Of a stretch of 64,000 bases of DNA, positions 53,601 to 59,698 are shown one piece after another. How positions within the stretch are numbered: the first letter of the stretch is position 1; every line of letters begins with the position of its first letter. The stretch comes from Promerops cafer (taxonomy: Eukaryota > Chordata > Aves > Passeriformes > Nectariniidae), in NCBI GenBank assembly GCA_013398275.1, contig VZSE01002352.1:124001-188000 (forward strand), read 5' to 3'. Under the pieces are notes generated by a model. The model was not told the origin of the DNA, searched no databases, and saw only the letters and a program-made list of their open reading frames with translations. Made by a program: the position numbers and the translations under genes.

Positions 53601-55586
53601 AATGCTGCAGGTAAATGTACTTTGTATTTTCATCAGGTCCCGCTTCAAATATATTGCAAGAAGCAGAGGTCCCTCTACTTTCTAATGAAAAATGCCAGCA
53701 ATGGATGCCAAAATATAATATTACTGAGAATATGCTCTGTGCGGGATATGATACGGGAGGAATAGATTCCTGCCAGGTAAGTAGAAGCAACTCAATTCCA
53801 CTGCTGGCATAAACCTTATCTAGTTACTGAATAAAATGCTCCCTGATCCTCCACTCATGAAAACCAGAACATTCCCTGTCCATTAATGTAATTTCTACTC
53901 ACGGTACTTTGCCCATTTAATAATTTATCAGGATACAAGTTTAATTTTTTTTTTGTGTGTGTCATCTTGGCATAAACAACCATGGAGGGAGATAAATATG
54001 AGGATTGAAAATTTTCTGCACTAGGCTTTGAATAATTCCTGCTGAGTAATTCCATGGAGAGAGGCACATGCTTAGGGAAATGCAGAGAACAGAGAAATAA
54101 ATATCAAATAGATTGAAGTCTCGGAAATCCTTCATTAAGGGAAAGAGAGAGAGTAAAGCTGCTTTTCCCCAGCATCTGTACACTCTGGAGACCTTTCCTT
54201 AGAGGGCACCACAGTATTTCAGAGAGGCTGCCTTTCTGCACAGATACATGTTCCTGTGGGTTTAGTGTTTATCCATTCCAGCTCTCTTTGAGGATGTACT
54301 CAGAGGTGGCTGCCACATTATTTTTCTTCCAGCAATATGGAGTCTGTGGCTTTCCTCAAGCCTGATGAGGAGCACTCACACAATTCCTATTGCCTTTCCC
54401 TCCCAGCCTAAGCCTTCACCACGTGCCCTGACTTTGCCCAGTTTAGTCTAGAACAAGGACTCTATTTAAGCCTAACGTTCTTTCGCCTCATGGCTTTCCC
54501 TCTTTCCTTTTTTCTTTCTGAACCTTATACTCAACAAAAACAAACAAACAACAAAAAAAAGAAACACAAAACAAAACAAAACAATTCAGTGTAGCAGCAC
54601 AGGCTGATACAGAGTACAAGGGACCAGCACTGTGGTCAGTGACCAGTCAGCCATGAGCAAAGATGAACAACTGATTCCTGATAGCACATCCCCCTCTAGG
54701 CTGCTGTCACAGCCTTTAACATTCTGGGATGCCCTAGAGTTATGGGCAGAAGTATTTTAATGGCTGAGTCCTTGCAGATTTCTCTGGTAAAGGTCCATTC
54801 ACAGGGCCTGGAGAAGACACAATTAATACTGGTTCAACTAACTCGATAGACAATGAAAAATAGTAATTGTTTTCTTTCTCATCAAGACAAGATACTCATG
54901 GCTGACTCATCTCCACTCAAGCTAAATCAAATTCAGTCTCTTTTACAATGCTACATCTGCTAAACTATTGAAAAGGAGGTGAGAGAAAAGGACACCTTCT
55001 CTTCTGGCAATCTTGTTATTTCGTTCTCTAAATTTGAAATTATGGAAAATATGGGGTGACTGAAAATAGAACTGTGTTTTGGCTGAATATATTAAACTGA
55101 AAAAAAATCCTCCACATTTACCCAGGCTTTGTGAAATATGAAGGGCTGAACATATAAGGAATAAGATAAAAAAAAAATCTCTTGAAGTCCAGTCCTGTAT
55201 TAGAAGACCGATGACAGCTGAAGCTCACATCATTTAAAAAATAAAGGAAAAAAGAAATTGATTTTTTTTTTTTTTTTTCACATGGAAACATTCATATTGA
55301 TCTCACTTCCTGGAGCTCAGGACATACAAGGGTAGAGCATCTATGACTAAGGAATAAAATAAACATCATAAACGGGCTCTGCCTGAGAGCTGACACTGTT
55401 CACTTTTAACTTTTGAATTTGTTATTGCAGGGGGATTCAGGTGGCCCTCTGACATTCGAAGACGGGGACAAGTGGTTTCTGGTTGGTGTAGTATCATTTG
55501 GAGAAGGGTGTGCACTTCCCCAGCGACCAGGAGTGTATGTTCGAGTCACCATGTTTGTGGACTGGATCAAAACCATCATCTATTAG
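2898..55586 (+). CDS. TMPRSS15: Enteropeptidase (enterokinase, transmembrane serine protease 15), complete coding region in 27 exons
   Basis: Type II membrane serine protease of the duodenal brush border that cleaves the trypsinogen activation peptide and so starts the pancreatic zymogen cascade. Coding exons: 2898-3042, 5653-5783, 6075-6142, 9276-9427, 11161-11205, 13486-13527, 13817-13858, 15750-15869, 22321-22429, 25065-25174, 26038-26175, 27301-27450, 29681-29783, 30236-30386, 31565-31706, 35405-35494, 36759-36884, 37343-37474, 39852-39962, 42844-42976, 46688-46783, 49959-50008, 50451-50625, 52239-52420, 52638-52733, 53637-53776, 55431-55586. Total 3,135 nt, 1,044 residues against 1,019 in human; the extra 25 lie before the protease domain. 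Domains by residue: helix 19-41, SEA about 55-165, stalk 166-208, LDLa1 209-248, CUB1 249-367, MAM 368-549, CUB2 550-665, LDLa2 666-702, SRCR 703-795, protease 810-1044. The start is fixed by an in-frame TAA at 2871. Every splice phase matches. Domain order and motifs are diagnostic; exact ends of exons 3-7 are inferred without RNA. Confidence 0.96.
3043..5652 (+). other. TMPRSS15 intron 1
   Basis: GTAAGT...CTAG. A purine-rich tract (GAGA/AGGA) lies at 4499-4570, next to a non-homologous 70-codon reverse ORF. No repeat family was recognised. Confidence 0.7.
5653..5783 (+). CDS. TMPRSS15: TMPRSS15 exon 2: start of SEA domain
   Basis: Residues 49-92. Reads into the SEA core; the DFKVLAFD stretch is nearly identical to the human protein. 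Acceptor TATCTAG, donor TTG|GTAAGA; phase 1 in, phase 0 out. Confidence 0.9.
5784..6074 (+). other. TMPRSS15 intron 2
   Basis: Short 291-base intron, GTAAGA...ATAG. Nothing else seen. Confidence 0.8.
6075..6142 (+). CDS. TMPRSS15: TMPRSS15 exon 3: SEA domain, middle
   Basis: Residues 93-114 plus two bases. Matches the human IFxxSxLKxxY pattern. I chose donor AA|GTAGGT because it joins exon 4 in frame. A second GT four bases downstream would include an in-frame TAG. The donor is less certain than most in this gene. Confidence 0.82.
6143..9275 (+). other. TMPRSS15 intron 3
   Basis: AT-rich intron. Holds an A/C-rich simple stretch at 7642-7685 and a 103-codon forward ORF at 7821-8132 with no recognisable motif. 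Confidence 0.7.
9276..9427 (+). CDS. TMPRSS15: TMPRSS15 exon 4: end of SEA domain
   Basis: Residues 115-165. Encodes the hydrophobic SEA strand (VLVIVTLYF) and a strand ending in DVNSIQIT, matching human. Two in-frame donors exist: GTAATA after 9418 and the stronger GTAAGT after 9427. I used the second; both leave phase 1 and differ by three codons. Confidence 0.85.
9428..11160 (+). other. TMPRSS15 intron 4
   Basis: Opens with a G/T-rich stretch including a G7 run and a TTGG microsatellite. The rest is unremarkable. Confidence 0.7.
9461..9494. repeat. (TTGG)n microsatellite
   Basis: About eight tandem TTGG units directly after a G7 run, 30-60 bases past the exon 4 donors. Confidence 0.95.
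11161..11205 (+). CDS. TMPRSS15: TMPRSS15 exon 5: stalk mini-exon 1
   Basis: Fifteen codons rich in Thr, Ser and Pro, phase 1 at both ends, between a good polypyrimidine acceptor (CTTTCTTCCAG) and donor AG|GTCAGT. Part of the linker between SEA and LDLa1. It can be included or skipped without shifting the frame. Confidence 0.78.
11206..13485 (+). other. TMPRSS15 intron 5
   Basis: Several overlapping ORFs at 11890-12480 in a more GC-balanced block resemble an old insertion, but no LTR or transposon motif was recognised. A TG-rich simple repeat lies at 12596-12642. Confidence 0.65.
12596..12642. repeat. TG-rich simple repeat
   Basis: Imperfect GTGTGTGG/GGTGTG repeats of about 47 bases. Confidence 0.9.
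13486..13527 (+). CDS. TMPRSS15: TMPRSS15 exon 6: stalk mini-exon 2
   Basis: Fourteen codons, Ser/Thr/Pro-rich, phase 1 at both ends. Acceptor TTTCAACAG, donor AG|GTCAGA. Its 3' end (ACTTCAG|GTCAG) closely resembles that of exon 5 (CATCAG|GTCAG), suggesting exon duplication. Inclusion in the mRNA is inferred. Confidence 0.72.
13817..13858 (+). CDS. TMPRSS15: TMPRSS15 exon 7: stalk mini-exon 3
   Basis: Fourteen codons, Ser/Thr-rich (TTSKPLTTV), phase 1 at both ends, acceptor TTGTCCAG, donor GG|GTGAGT. It lies 290 bases after exon 6. The acceptor's pyrimidine tract is interrupted by G, so I am less sure than for neighbouring exons. Confidence 0.68.
13859..15749 (+). other. TMPRSS15 intron 7
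   Basis: AT-rich, no repeat recognised. Ends in a good acceptor before LDLa1. Confidence 0.7.
15750..15869 (+). CDS. TMPRSS15: TMPRSS15 exon 8: LDL-receptor class A repeat 1
   Basis: Residues 209-248. All six LDLa cysteines are present, with the calcium-site signature CPDGSDE. Acceptor TTATTCCAG, donor TG|GTAAGA. LDLa repeats bind one calcium ion and act here as spacers in the heavy chain. Confidence 0.95.
16224..16279 (+). repeat. CR1 LINE 3'-end fragment
   Basis: GATGACCTCCACGGGTCCC then GTGATTCTATGA is the typical CR1 3' end; about 55 bases, diverged. Confidence 0.7.
16368..16835 (+). repeat. CR1 LINE 3' fragment, sense
   Basis: Matches the avian CR1 3' portion from memory: GAGCACTGTGTCC, CTACAAGAAGGACATTGAGG, GGCTGCCCAGGGAGGTGG, then GATTCTACCCTATGATTCC. 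It is 5'-truncated, as CR1 copies usually are, and no intact reading frame remains. Confidence 0.9.
17641..17693. repeat. Long poly-T/poly-pyrimidine tract
   Basis: 53 bases of T interrupted only by CCCCTC. A further T-rich stretch follows near 17727. Confidence 0.97.
17838..18290 (-). repeat. CR1 LINE 3' fragment, antisense
   Basis: Starts CATAGAATCACAAAATGG and reads GGTTGGAAGGGACCTTAAAG, the reverse complement of the CR1 3' end, and continues through CCTGTTCCAGAAGTTTTTCC. About 450 bases. Confidence 0.93.
20297..20697 (+). repeat. CR1 LINE 3' fragment, sense
   Basis: Shows the CR1 landmarks GGCTGAGGGAGCTGGGGCTG, TTCAGCCTCAAGAAGAGACG and TTCTGTGATTCTAAG. Confidence 0.93.
22321..22429 (+). 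CDS. TMPRSS15: TMPRSS15 exon 9: CUB1, first part
   Basis: Residues 249-284. Contains CDGKF, the LTGSSG turn and NYPKPY, the usual opening of a CUB domain, ending in VCQWII. Acceptor CTTTACAG, donor GT|GTAAGC; phase 1 in, phase 2 out. Confidence 0.94.
22430..25064 (+). other. TMPRSS15 intron 9
   Basis: AT-rich. Holds an (AAC)n microsatellite; nothing else recognised. Confidence 0.75.
24198..24220. repeat. (AAC)n microsatellite
   Basis: Seven to eight perfect AAC units. Confidence 0.97.
25065..25174 (+). CDS. TMPRSS15: TMPRSS15 exon 10: CUB1, middle
   Basis: Residues 285-321. QGLSIKLNF and the DILSIFEG strand match human CUB1. Acceptor TGCCTTAG, donor AG|GTAAGT; phase 2 in, phase 1 out. Confidence 0.94.
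25175..26037 (+). other. TMPRSS15 intron 10
   Basis: 863 bases, GTAAGT...TTTTCAG, with a T14 run near the acceptor. Nothing else seen. Confidence 0.8.
26038..26175 (+). CDS. TMPRSS15: TMPRSS15 exon 11: CUB1, end
   Basis: Residues 322-367. The GFNATYTAFN strand, with an N-glycosylation sequon, is near identical to human. A T14 run lies in the acceptor tract. The donor ACA|GTAAGT is followed after 12 intronic bases by a G-quadruplex motif. Confidence 0.94.
26176..27300 (+). other. TMPRSS15 intron 11
   Basis: Begins with a GGGT/GAGA simple repeat. A more GC-balanced block at 26700-27060 with open frames on both strands has no recognised homology. Confidence 0.7.
26182..26223. repeat. GGGT/GAGA simple repeat with G-quadruplex motif
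   Basis: GGGTGGGTGGGTGGG at 26187-26201 is a perfect four-tract, one-base-loop quadruplex motif on the transcribed RNA's strand, followed by a GA run. Confidence 0.95.
27301..27450 (+). CDS. TMPRSS15: TMPRSS15 exon 12: MAM domain, first part
   Basis: Residues 368-417. The INCTFEDGFCFW opening is the classical MAM start. Acceptor TTATTCACAG, donor CAG|GTAAGA; phase 1 both ends. Confidence 0.95.
27451..29680 (+). other. TMPRSS15 intron 12
   Basis: AT-rich, with a strongly AT stretch near 28915-29000. No repeat family recognised. Confidence 0.75.
29681..29783 (+). CDS. TMPRSS15: TMPRSS15 exon 13: MAM domain, second part
   Basis: Residues 418-451. Reads GFYISTP then ERVQILSLPL, ending in CLSFW, all MAM landmarks. 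Acceptor ATCTTGCAG; donor TG|GTATTG interrupts the Trp codon, which is completed by exon 14. Confidence 0.93.
29784..30235 (+). other. TMPRSS15 intron 13
   Basis: 452 bases, GTATTG...CTCTAG. Nothing else seen. Confidence 0.8.
30236..30386 (+). CDS. TMPRSS15: TMPRSS15 exon 14: MAM domain, third part
   Basis: Residues 452-502. Contains YFMYGDNV and the FKKEGNYGNNWNYGQVTL stretch. The NYG/NWNYGQ pattern is diagnostic of this MAM. Acceptor CCCCTCTAG; donor AAG|GTTTGT is weak for this gene. Confidence 0.94.
30387..31564 (+). other. TMPRSS15 intron 14
   Basis: 1,178 bases with a weak donor (GTTTGT). No repeat recognised. Confidence 0.75.
31565..31706 (+). CDS. TMPRSS15: TMPRSS15 exon 15: end of MAM and Thr/Pro linker
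   Basis: Residues 503-549. Has the SDIAVDDIGL strand that closes a MAM domain, one cysteine, then a linker rich in Pro and Thr. Phase 0 in, phase 1 out; acceptor GAGTTCAG, donor CA|GTAAGT. Confidence 0.93.
34780..35145 (+). repeat. CR1 LINE 3' fragment with tandem internal duplication
   Basis: CR1 landmarks CATTGGAAGGGGCCACCC, GGAGGC and GTGATTCTAAG. A 142-base block (34821-34962) is repeated at 34964-35106 with only a few differences, separated by an N at 34963. Confidence 0.9.
34963..34963. other. Ambiguous base (N)
   Basis: Single undetermined base exactly at the junction of the duplicated CR1 block; likely an assembly seam. Confidence 0.95.
35405..35494 (+). CDS. TMPRSS15: TMPRSS15 exon 16: CUB2, first part
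   Basis: Residues 550-579. The DCGGPVELWEPN opening and the SSANFPNNYPN turn are typical of CUB2. Acceptor TCTTTTTCAG, donor TTT|GTAAGT. Confidence 0.94.
35495..36758 (+). other. TMPRSS15 intron 16
   Basis: 1,264 bases. AT-dinucleotide and poly-T run near 36266-36290; nothing else seen. Confidence 0.78.
36759..36884 (+). CDS. TMPRSS15: TMPRSS15 exon 17: CUB2, middle (GC donor)
   Basis: Residues 580-621. Encodes CVWYL, NIQLHFQVFDLE and DVVEVRDG, as in human CUB2. The frame and homology require the exon to stop at 36884, where the intron starts GCAAGT rather than GTAAGT. This is a GC-AG intron. Confidence 0.92.
36885..37342 (+). other. TMPRSS15 intron 17, GC-AG type
   Basis: Starts GCAAGT and ends GAATAG. 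458 bases with no other feature. Confidence 0.85.
37343..37474 (+). CDS. TMPRSS15: TMPRSS15 exon 18: CUB2, end
   Basis: Residues 622-665. AVYTGKGPLPGVFSSTNQM and GFLANFTTGYH match the end of human CUB2, with an NFT glycosylation sequon. The acceptor GTGAATAG has a poor pyrimidine tract and follows the GC-donor intron. Donor CTAA|GTAAGC. Confidence 0.93.
37475..39851 (+). other. TMPRSS15 intron 18
   Basis: AT-rich, no repeat family recognised. Confidence 0.75.
39852..39962 (+). CDS. TMPRSS15: TMPRSS15 exon 19: LDL-receptor class A repeat 2
   Basis: Residues 666-702. Six LDLa cysteines and the acidic calcium signature CEDGSDEAKC. Acceptor TTTTCCTTCAG, donor CA|GTAAGG. A reverse-oriented CR1 begins 26 bases into the next intron. 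Confidence 0.95.
39989..40207 (-). repeat. CR1 LINE 3' fragment, antisense
   Basis: CATAGAATCATTTAGGTTGG, GAGTCCAACCATTAA and GGTGAAGAAATTTTTCC are the reverse complement of a CR1 3' end. Confidence 0.92.
41064..41094. repeat. (GATA)n microsatellite
   Basis: About seven GATA units with one interruption (ATTA). Confidence 0.95.
42844..42976 (+). CDS. TMPRSS15: TMPRSS15 exon 20: SRCR domain, first part
   Basis: Residues 703-746. RLLNGSLSTEGLVQ, WHLACADDW and VCQLLGLG follow the SRCR pattern of human enteropeptidase. Acceptor TTGTCCAG, donor GG|GTGAGT. Confidence 0.92.
44499..44518. repeat. (AT)n microsatellite
   Basis: Nine tandem AT units flanked by GTGT and ATGT. Confidence 0.95.
46042..46100 (+). 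repeat. CR1 LINE 3'-end fragment
   Basis: GACCTTTAAAGGTCCCATCC then CTGTGATTCTGTGACTC, the canonical CR1 tail. Confidence 0.88.
46688..46783 (+). CDS. TMPRSS15: TMPRSS15 exon 21: SRCR domain, second part
   Basis: Residues 747-778. Weakly similar to the variable middle of human SRCR (DGPFV, then HSLIF against human HLIL). I ran the exon to donor AG|GTGGGT because this restores the HSLIF strand. An earlier GTAACC donor after 46755 would omit it. Confidence 0.82.
46784..49958 (+). other. TMPRSS15 intron 21
   Basis: AT-rich. I searched it for a missing SRCR exon and found none once exon 21 was extended to 46783. Confidence 0.75.
49959..50008 (+). CDS. TMPRSS15: TMPRSS15 exon 22: SRCR domain, end
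   Basis: Residues 779-795. EHCLDN and HLQCN match the last SRCR strand of human. Phase 2 in, phase 1 out. Acceptor TTCATTCTAG, donor AAT|GTAAGT. Confidence 0.88.
50009..50450 (+). other. TMPRSS15 intron 22
   Basis: 442 bases. A short (TTGAT)n run at 50420-50437 forms part of the acceptor tract. Confidence 0.8.
50451..50625 (+). CDS. TMPRSS15: TMPRSS15 exon 23: activation site and catalytic histidine
   Basis: Residues 796-854. SCGK supplies the Cys (797) that should tether the light chain. The activation bond is Arg809-Ile810, followed by IVGG. TAAHC carries His850 of the catalytic triad. An NGT sequon sits at 806-808. Acceptor TTTATCTTAG, donor GG|GTAATG. Confidence 0.97.
50626..52238 (+). 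other. TMPRSS15 intron 23
   Basis: AT-rich. A/C simple repeat at 51200-51240; nothing else recognised. Confidence 0.75.
51200..51240. repeat. A-rich / (CAAA)n simple repeat
   Basis: A-rich run followed by four CAAA units. Confidence 0.93.
52239..52420 (+). CDS. TMPRSS15: TMPRSS15 exon 24: catalytic aspartate
   Basis: Residues 855-914. Contains AVLGLH, IIINPHY and DSDIALMHL with catalytic Asp901. The preceding KQTK (895-898) corresponds to the basic 96-99 exosite. Acceptor AACTTCCAG, donor CAG|GTGAGT. Confidence 0.96.
52638..52733 (+). CDS. TMPRSS15: TMPRSS15 exon 25: protease domain, IQPICLPE to SIAGWG
   Basis: Residues 915-946. Cys921 is the heavy-chain disulfide partner. Cys935 in NCSIAGWG corresponds to chymotrypsin Cys136. 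Acceptor CATTCACAG, donor AAG|GTGGGT. Confidence 0.95.
52734..53636 (+). other. TMPRSS15 intron 25
   Basis: 903 bases, GTGGGT...CATCAG. No repeat recognised. Intron 24 (52421-52637) is also plain. Confidence 0.78.
53637..53776 (+). CDS. TMPRSS15: TMPRSS15 exon 26: specificity-pocket aspartate
   Basis: Residues 947-993. ILQEAEVPLLSNEKCQ, an NIT sequon and MLCAGY precede GIDSCQ, whose Asp is the trypsin-type S1 pocket residue (chymotrypsin 189). Phase 1 in, phase 0 out. Acceptor TTTTCATCAG, donor CAG|GTAAGT. Confidence 0.96.
53777..55430 (+). other. TMPRSS15 intron 26
   Basis: Last intron. Holds an A/C simple repeat at 54533-54584 and a T17 run at 55262-55278. Confidence 0.75.
54533..54584. 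repeat. (CAAA/ACAAA)n simple repeat
   Basis: 52 bases of only A and C apart from one G. Confidence 0.93.
55431..55586 (+). CDS. TMPRSS15: TMPRSS15 exon 27: catalytic serine and stop codon
   Basis: Residues 994-1044 and the TAG stop. GDSGGP carries nucleophile Ser996; GCALPQRPGVY is conserved. Residue 1002 is Phe (codon TTC at 55455-55457) where serine proteases of this family have Cys. Acceptor TTATTGCAG. Confidence 0.97.
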   Translation, partial: GDSGGPLTFEDGDKWFLVGVVSFGEGCALPQRPGVYVRVTMFVDWIKTIIY

Positions 55587-55687
55587 CTTGATATCTTTTA
55601 ATTATAGAAATGGACTTTGGATGTTGAAAGTAAGGCATTGCATAATGATGTAAACTAGGCTGCCATTTCAATCTCACCGAGAAACCA

Positions 55688-55693
55688 AATAAA
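55688..55693 (+). terminator. Polyadenylation signal candidate 1 (AATAAA)
   Basis: Canonical hexamer about 100 bases after the TMPRSS15 stop codon. Confidence 0.4.
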
Positions 55694-55794
55694 TATGTAA
55701 ATCTTGGTGAGGAAAGCATTGGTAACTTCTGTTTGTTAATAAGACCCATTTCCAAGTTAGCACAGTATTTCAAAAGAGATGCTGTGGTTTTGTT

Positions 55795-55800
55795 AATAAA
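55795..55800 (+). terminator. Polyadenylation signal candidate 2 (AATAAA)
   Basis: Canonical hexamer about 210 bases after the stop, followed by a T-rich stretch. Confidence 0.45.
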
Positions 55801-56201
55801 TAGTTTTCTCATTTTACTTTTTGTTTTATATAAGATCTTGGGAAAAGAGATTCTTTGAACATCAGTGCATTAACTGCACAGTGGAGGGCTTTACAAAGCA
55901 TGGGCAGTAAAAAAATGTTTGCAAACTGTAAATGCTGTAGTGGCAAAGAATCAAAATTGTTAATATCAGGTGAAATATTATCTGGTTTATGTTTTTACAT
56001 TGTGTTTCTCAATGTGCAATTTCATATTAATGCAGAGTCAACTCTTCCCAGCAATCTCTCTGCATATCAAAATGAAGATGTATGTTCTCTCTAAACTGGG
56101 CTCATGGGAGTTCCTCTGCCTTGCCTTTTACAAAAGGCTCTGGAATGAGGCTTAGGGATTGTGCAGAAAGGCTGACCATGGATCCATGCTGCTTTCTAAT
56201 G

Positions 56202-56207
56202 AATAAA
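56202..56207 (+). terminator. Polyadenylation signal candidate 3 (AATAAA)
   Basis: Canonical hexamer about 620 bases after the stop with TGTTCTCTCTTGTG 20 bases downstream, a good GU/U-rich element. Confidence 0.5.
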
Positions 56208-56230
56208 CTGAATGTCAGCCAAATGTTCTC

Positions 56231-57390
56231 TCTTGTGTAATGTGCTTGGAATTAATAGAGTTAAAAAAGGATTGAATAGAGCTTTTTAGTTTTCTATCTA
56301 GGCAAGTGTTTGGCAATTATTCAAACAATTATAGAGATGTGCTTGTCCACACCCAACCACAGACTCACAATACCGCAACTTCTTCTCATAAAAAGTGATG
56401 TTTTTAAAAACATTTGACAATAATGAGTACCAGCTCTCCCTTATGAATAATAGTGTTCCTATATTACATGCTTTTTCTGTACTGGTGATTTTAATACATA
56501 TTTTGTACTTTGTAAAAAAAACAGCAGGGTATCTCATTACAGTATTCTAAAGGGGAAAGAATATAAAAACTAAAATAACAGATTTATCTTCTTGAGCTCT
56601 TTTATAAATAGATTTCTATTAAAATATAATTACTTGTCCAAATGCCTTAAGTTCCACAGTACCAAATCTACAAAATGCATTCTCATTTACTGTATAAGTG
56701 TATCTACCCATATACACACAGGTGTTGTAAGCTCCTGGCTTTGGTTCTTACAACCCTAAATGCAGGTATGAAATGCTTGCAAACAGAGGTTGGCAGTCAC
56801 TGATAAGAAAAATAAGTCCCAAACTGCTTTCAGGTCTTTGTAAGCATTAGAGAATTAGGTCCAGACCAAAATCTGTAACTAATCAAGACATCTGTGATCA
56901 CAAAGAACACAGAAAAACATAATTATAAGACAGAAAAGGTAAGAAGGTGGTTTAGACACATATGAAAGACAGTTTTTTAACATTACAATATTAAAGTTGC
57001 AGATTTTATCTTTCATAGTGGACCATTGTTTCTCTTATTACTCTGAAAAGTAAAGCATTTTGTTATCAGTATAAATTGATTTGGATGAAGCACTTACATT
57101 AAAATCCTTAAGTAAAATATGACCTGATTTTTCATTATTTACCATACATCACTATTGTACATTGTGTTTCAGTCTGTTAATGAAATACAAAAGCCAACTG
57201 AAAGCAGACCAAGTCACTAGAAAATGTGCTTCCCAGGAATACAGTAAGATACTTTTGTTTGTGTGCATTTTCTTGCTTTCCAGAATGCAAAGCATAAATG
57301 TATTTTGAGGTATACATTGATAAACCACCTCATCACACTGAAAAAGTTCTATTATAAACCCTGGCATAAAAAGACATATCATATAAACTA
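56231..57390. other. Intergenic spacer between convergent genes
   Basis: AT-rich sequence between the likely ends of TMPRSS15 and CHODL transcripts. No gene or repeat recognised; its limits depend on which poly(A) sites are used. Confidence 0.5.
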
Positions 57391-59698
57391 TTTTAATTTA
57401 AAAAGCCATTTTATTTCAACTAATTACGTCTATATAAAGCTAACATAACCTTAGTCAATCACATTCTAGCCTCTGGTCAACATCCACAGCTTCAGTTGCT
57501 TGCCAATTAACCTGTGGAGAAACCAGTCAATACTATGTTAAAACACTTGGGCAGAACAGATTATTTGCAATTGAGTCAGTTCCAAGATACTTTGAAACAG
57601 AGGATGGATATGGTGATAAATATGGAAATATTTTGTCCCAATAGCCAATATTTCTTATTTCTACATAAAATCTGAGTGCACTACAACAGAAGCACTGGAT
57701 GCCACTTCCCCATCTGCCTTCACACAGAGTTTGAGACAGGTCTGTGCCAATGCCTGCCCAGCCATCACTTTCACTCTGTGAAAAACACTCCTGAAGGTAT
57801 TTTCATTCTCCTAACTGCTGCTTCAAAAATCACTTCTGCTGCCATTAATCGTGATATTGATAGTGACAACTTTACATGTCCTTTGGAAGAAAGAAGAAGA
57901 AATAGTTAATCCTTAAGTTAAAGGGAGTTAACCCCTCAAGACCATAAAAATTAACTACGTTCTTTTTACCACAACTCTTCTCAAGAAAGAGGTCTCTCTT
58001 CCCCTCAGCTGAGTTAACCAATATTTATGTCAGTAGTAAAACAATTCTGGTCTTGGTGATCATGTAAGGATCATAGTATTTTCTCACTGCAAAGGAAACT
58101 GAAGTAGGGGATTGAACAAAGAAAGAAGTTCCTACTGACTGGAAAAACTATAGAATATTTTAAGTAGGAATAACAATACTTAACCTGAACTACAGGAGTA
58201 GATTTCTTTGAAAAGGAAGCAAAATCACTGCATAACAGCATATTTAAAATACTTCCAAAAGTGCTTCAGCAACTAATTGCACAGTTAGTATTAATGGCAC
58301 TGAACTTTCAAATATTTTTTCTGTACTCGGAAAAATTGAGACATTTGTCTCTGAAGTGATGTGGTGACCATCAGCCAGCACAGTGCAGGCAACCCTTCAG
58401 TTCTGTTTTGGTCAGTCTCTCCCCAAAATCCACCCAGTGGTAGTTAAGAATCTGTGTTAAAGCCAGCAAGGTTGAACTCAGACTCTTGAACTCTTGCTGC
58501 AACGGCAGTAAAATCCCTTAACTTTTGCTCTGACACCAGGTTGTCACCAACAAATCAACCAGAGTACCACTGCCACCACCCCAGACTGCTCTAAGGCATA
58601 GAAAGCTCTTAAGGAACCAAAGACAATGGACATTAATGATGTTAATCATAACTCTAAAAGACAGCTTTAAATGCATCACAGTTACCTCTAAATCTATCTA
58701 TTAATTAATATAATTAATGCATTTCTAGATAATAGTCTGAGTAATGTTGGAATCAATCTATGAGTGCCACTTCCAAGAAAAAGCCTTTGTCTTCTTTGTT
58801 CCAACATTCCAATATTCCTAACAAACTATTAGCTATATTTAAATGACCTTTAATGCCTTTTTTATGTAGACTTACTGAAACAGTAATTTTAATCTTAAAG
58901 TCTTGCCCACTGTGATTTTTTTTCCATCAGAAAAATATTTTACTCAAGTAACAACTAATAGCTGCCTTTAAAGGGCACACCATTAATGAGGTATCACTTT
59001 CCAAGTTATTTATGTTGACCTTGGGCCAATATGACAAAAAGTTATAATAATTCCCTGACAAAATGAATTCATTCTATTACAGCAAAGGACTTTGATGAAC
59101 CCTTGAATTTTGCCACATCAGGCTGATGTTACAACATGGTGGCTGTTTCTGTCAGCACCATGTCATTATTTAATAAAATAATATTTGTTCCCGAGGTTCA
59201 AAAACTGTGTTAAGTGTGCAAATAAATACTAAACAAATATTTTGTATCAAACTTTTATGCAAAGATAAATAATTGTTACACTGTAAAATTTTCAGTTCCA
59301 TTTACTGTACATTGACTATACAATACAATGCATGAGAGACTAAAAGAAACAGGAGATTTGTTTAACTACAAACAGTCTTAAAACTGACATACATTGTGGA
59401 TATTTCCCCATAAAAACTTCAAATGCTCTGTTCGTTTCATTGCTCACGACTAGCTAACTTACATGTCTTAGCAAAATAAACACATACCCTTTATCTAGCA
59501 TGGCATATTTTGTTACTGAATTAATAAACAAACATCATATAAAAATGATCTGAACATTTGCCTCAAGGGGGAGCTTACAGTTCATTCTTGTAGATCCTTT
59601 GCATTTTCAAGCCATTCCAAGCTAATGTTCTTTGACGACATTATAATACAGCCTCACTGCAAAATGTTATTTTTGCTTTGTTCTCAGTCAGTAAATCA
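57391..59698 (-). other. CHODL: Probable CHODL 3' untranslated region
   Basis: Sequence after the CHODL stop on the - strand. The only reverse-strand AATAAA I saw is at 57410-57415; an ATTAAA-type signal near 59170 could end a shorter form. No intact ORF or repeat recognised. Confidence 0.5.
57410..57415 (-). terminator. CHODL polyadenylation signal candidate
   Basis: AATAAA on the - strand, about 2.3 kb after the CHODL stop codon. Confidence 0.4.

Larger units (their letters stand above)
55587..56230 (+). other. TMPRSS15: TMPRSS15 3' untranslated region (end uncertain)
   Basis: AT-rich sequence after the stop. Three AATAAA signals lie at 55688-55693, 55795-55800 and 56202-56207. The last is followed by a T/GT-rich stretch from about 56224 that could serve as downstream element. 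Which one is used cannot be told without RNA. Confidence 0.6.
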
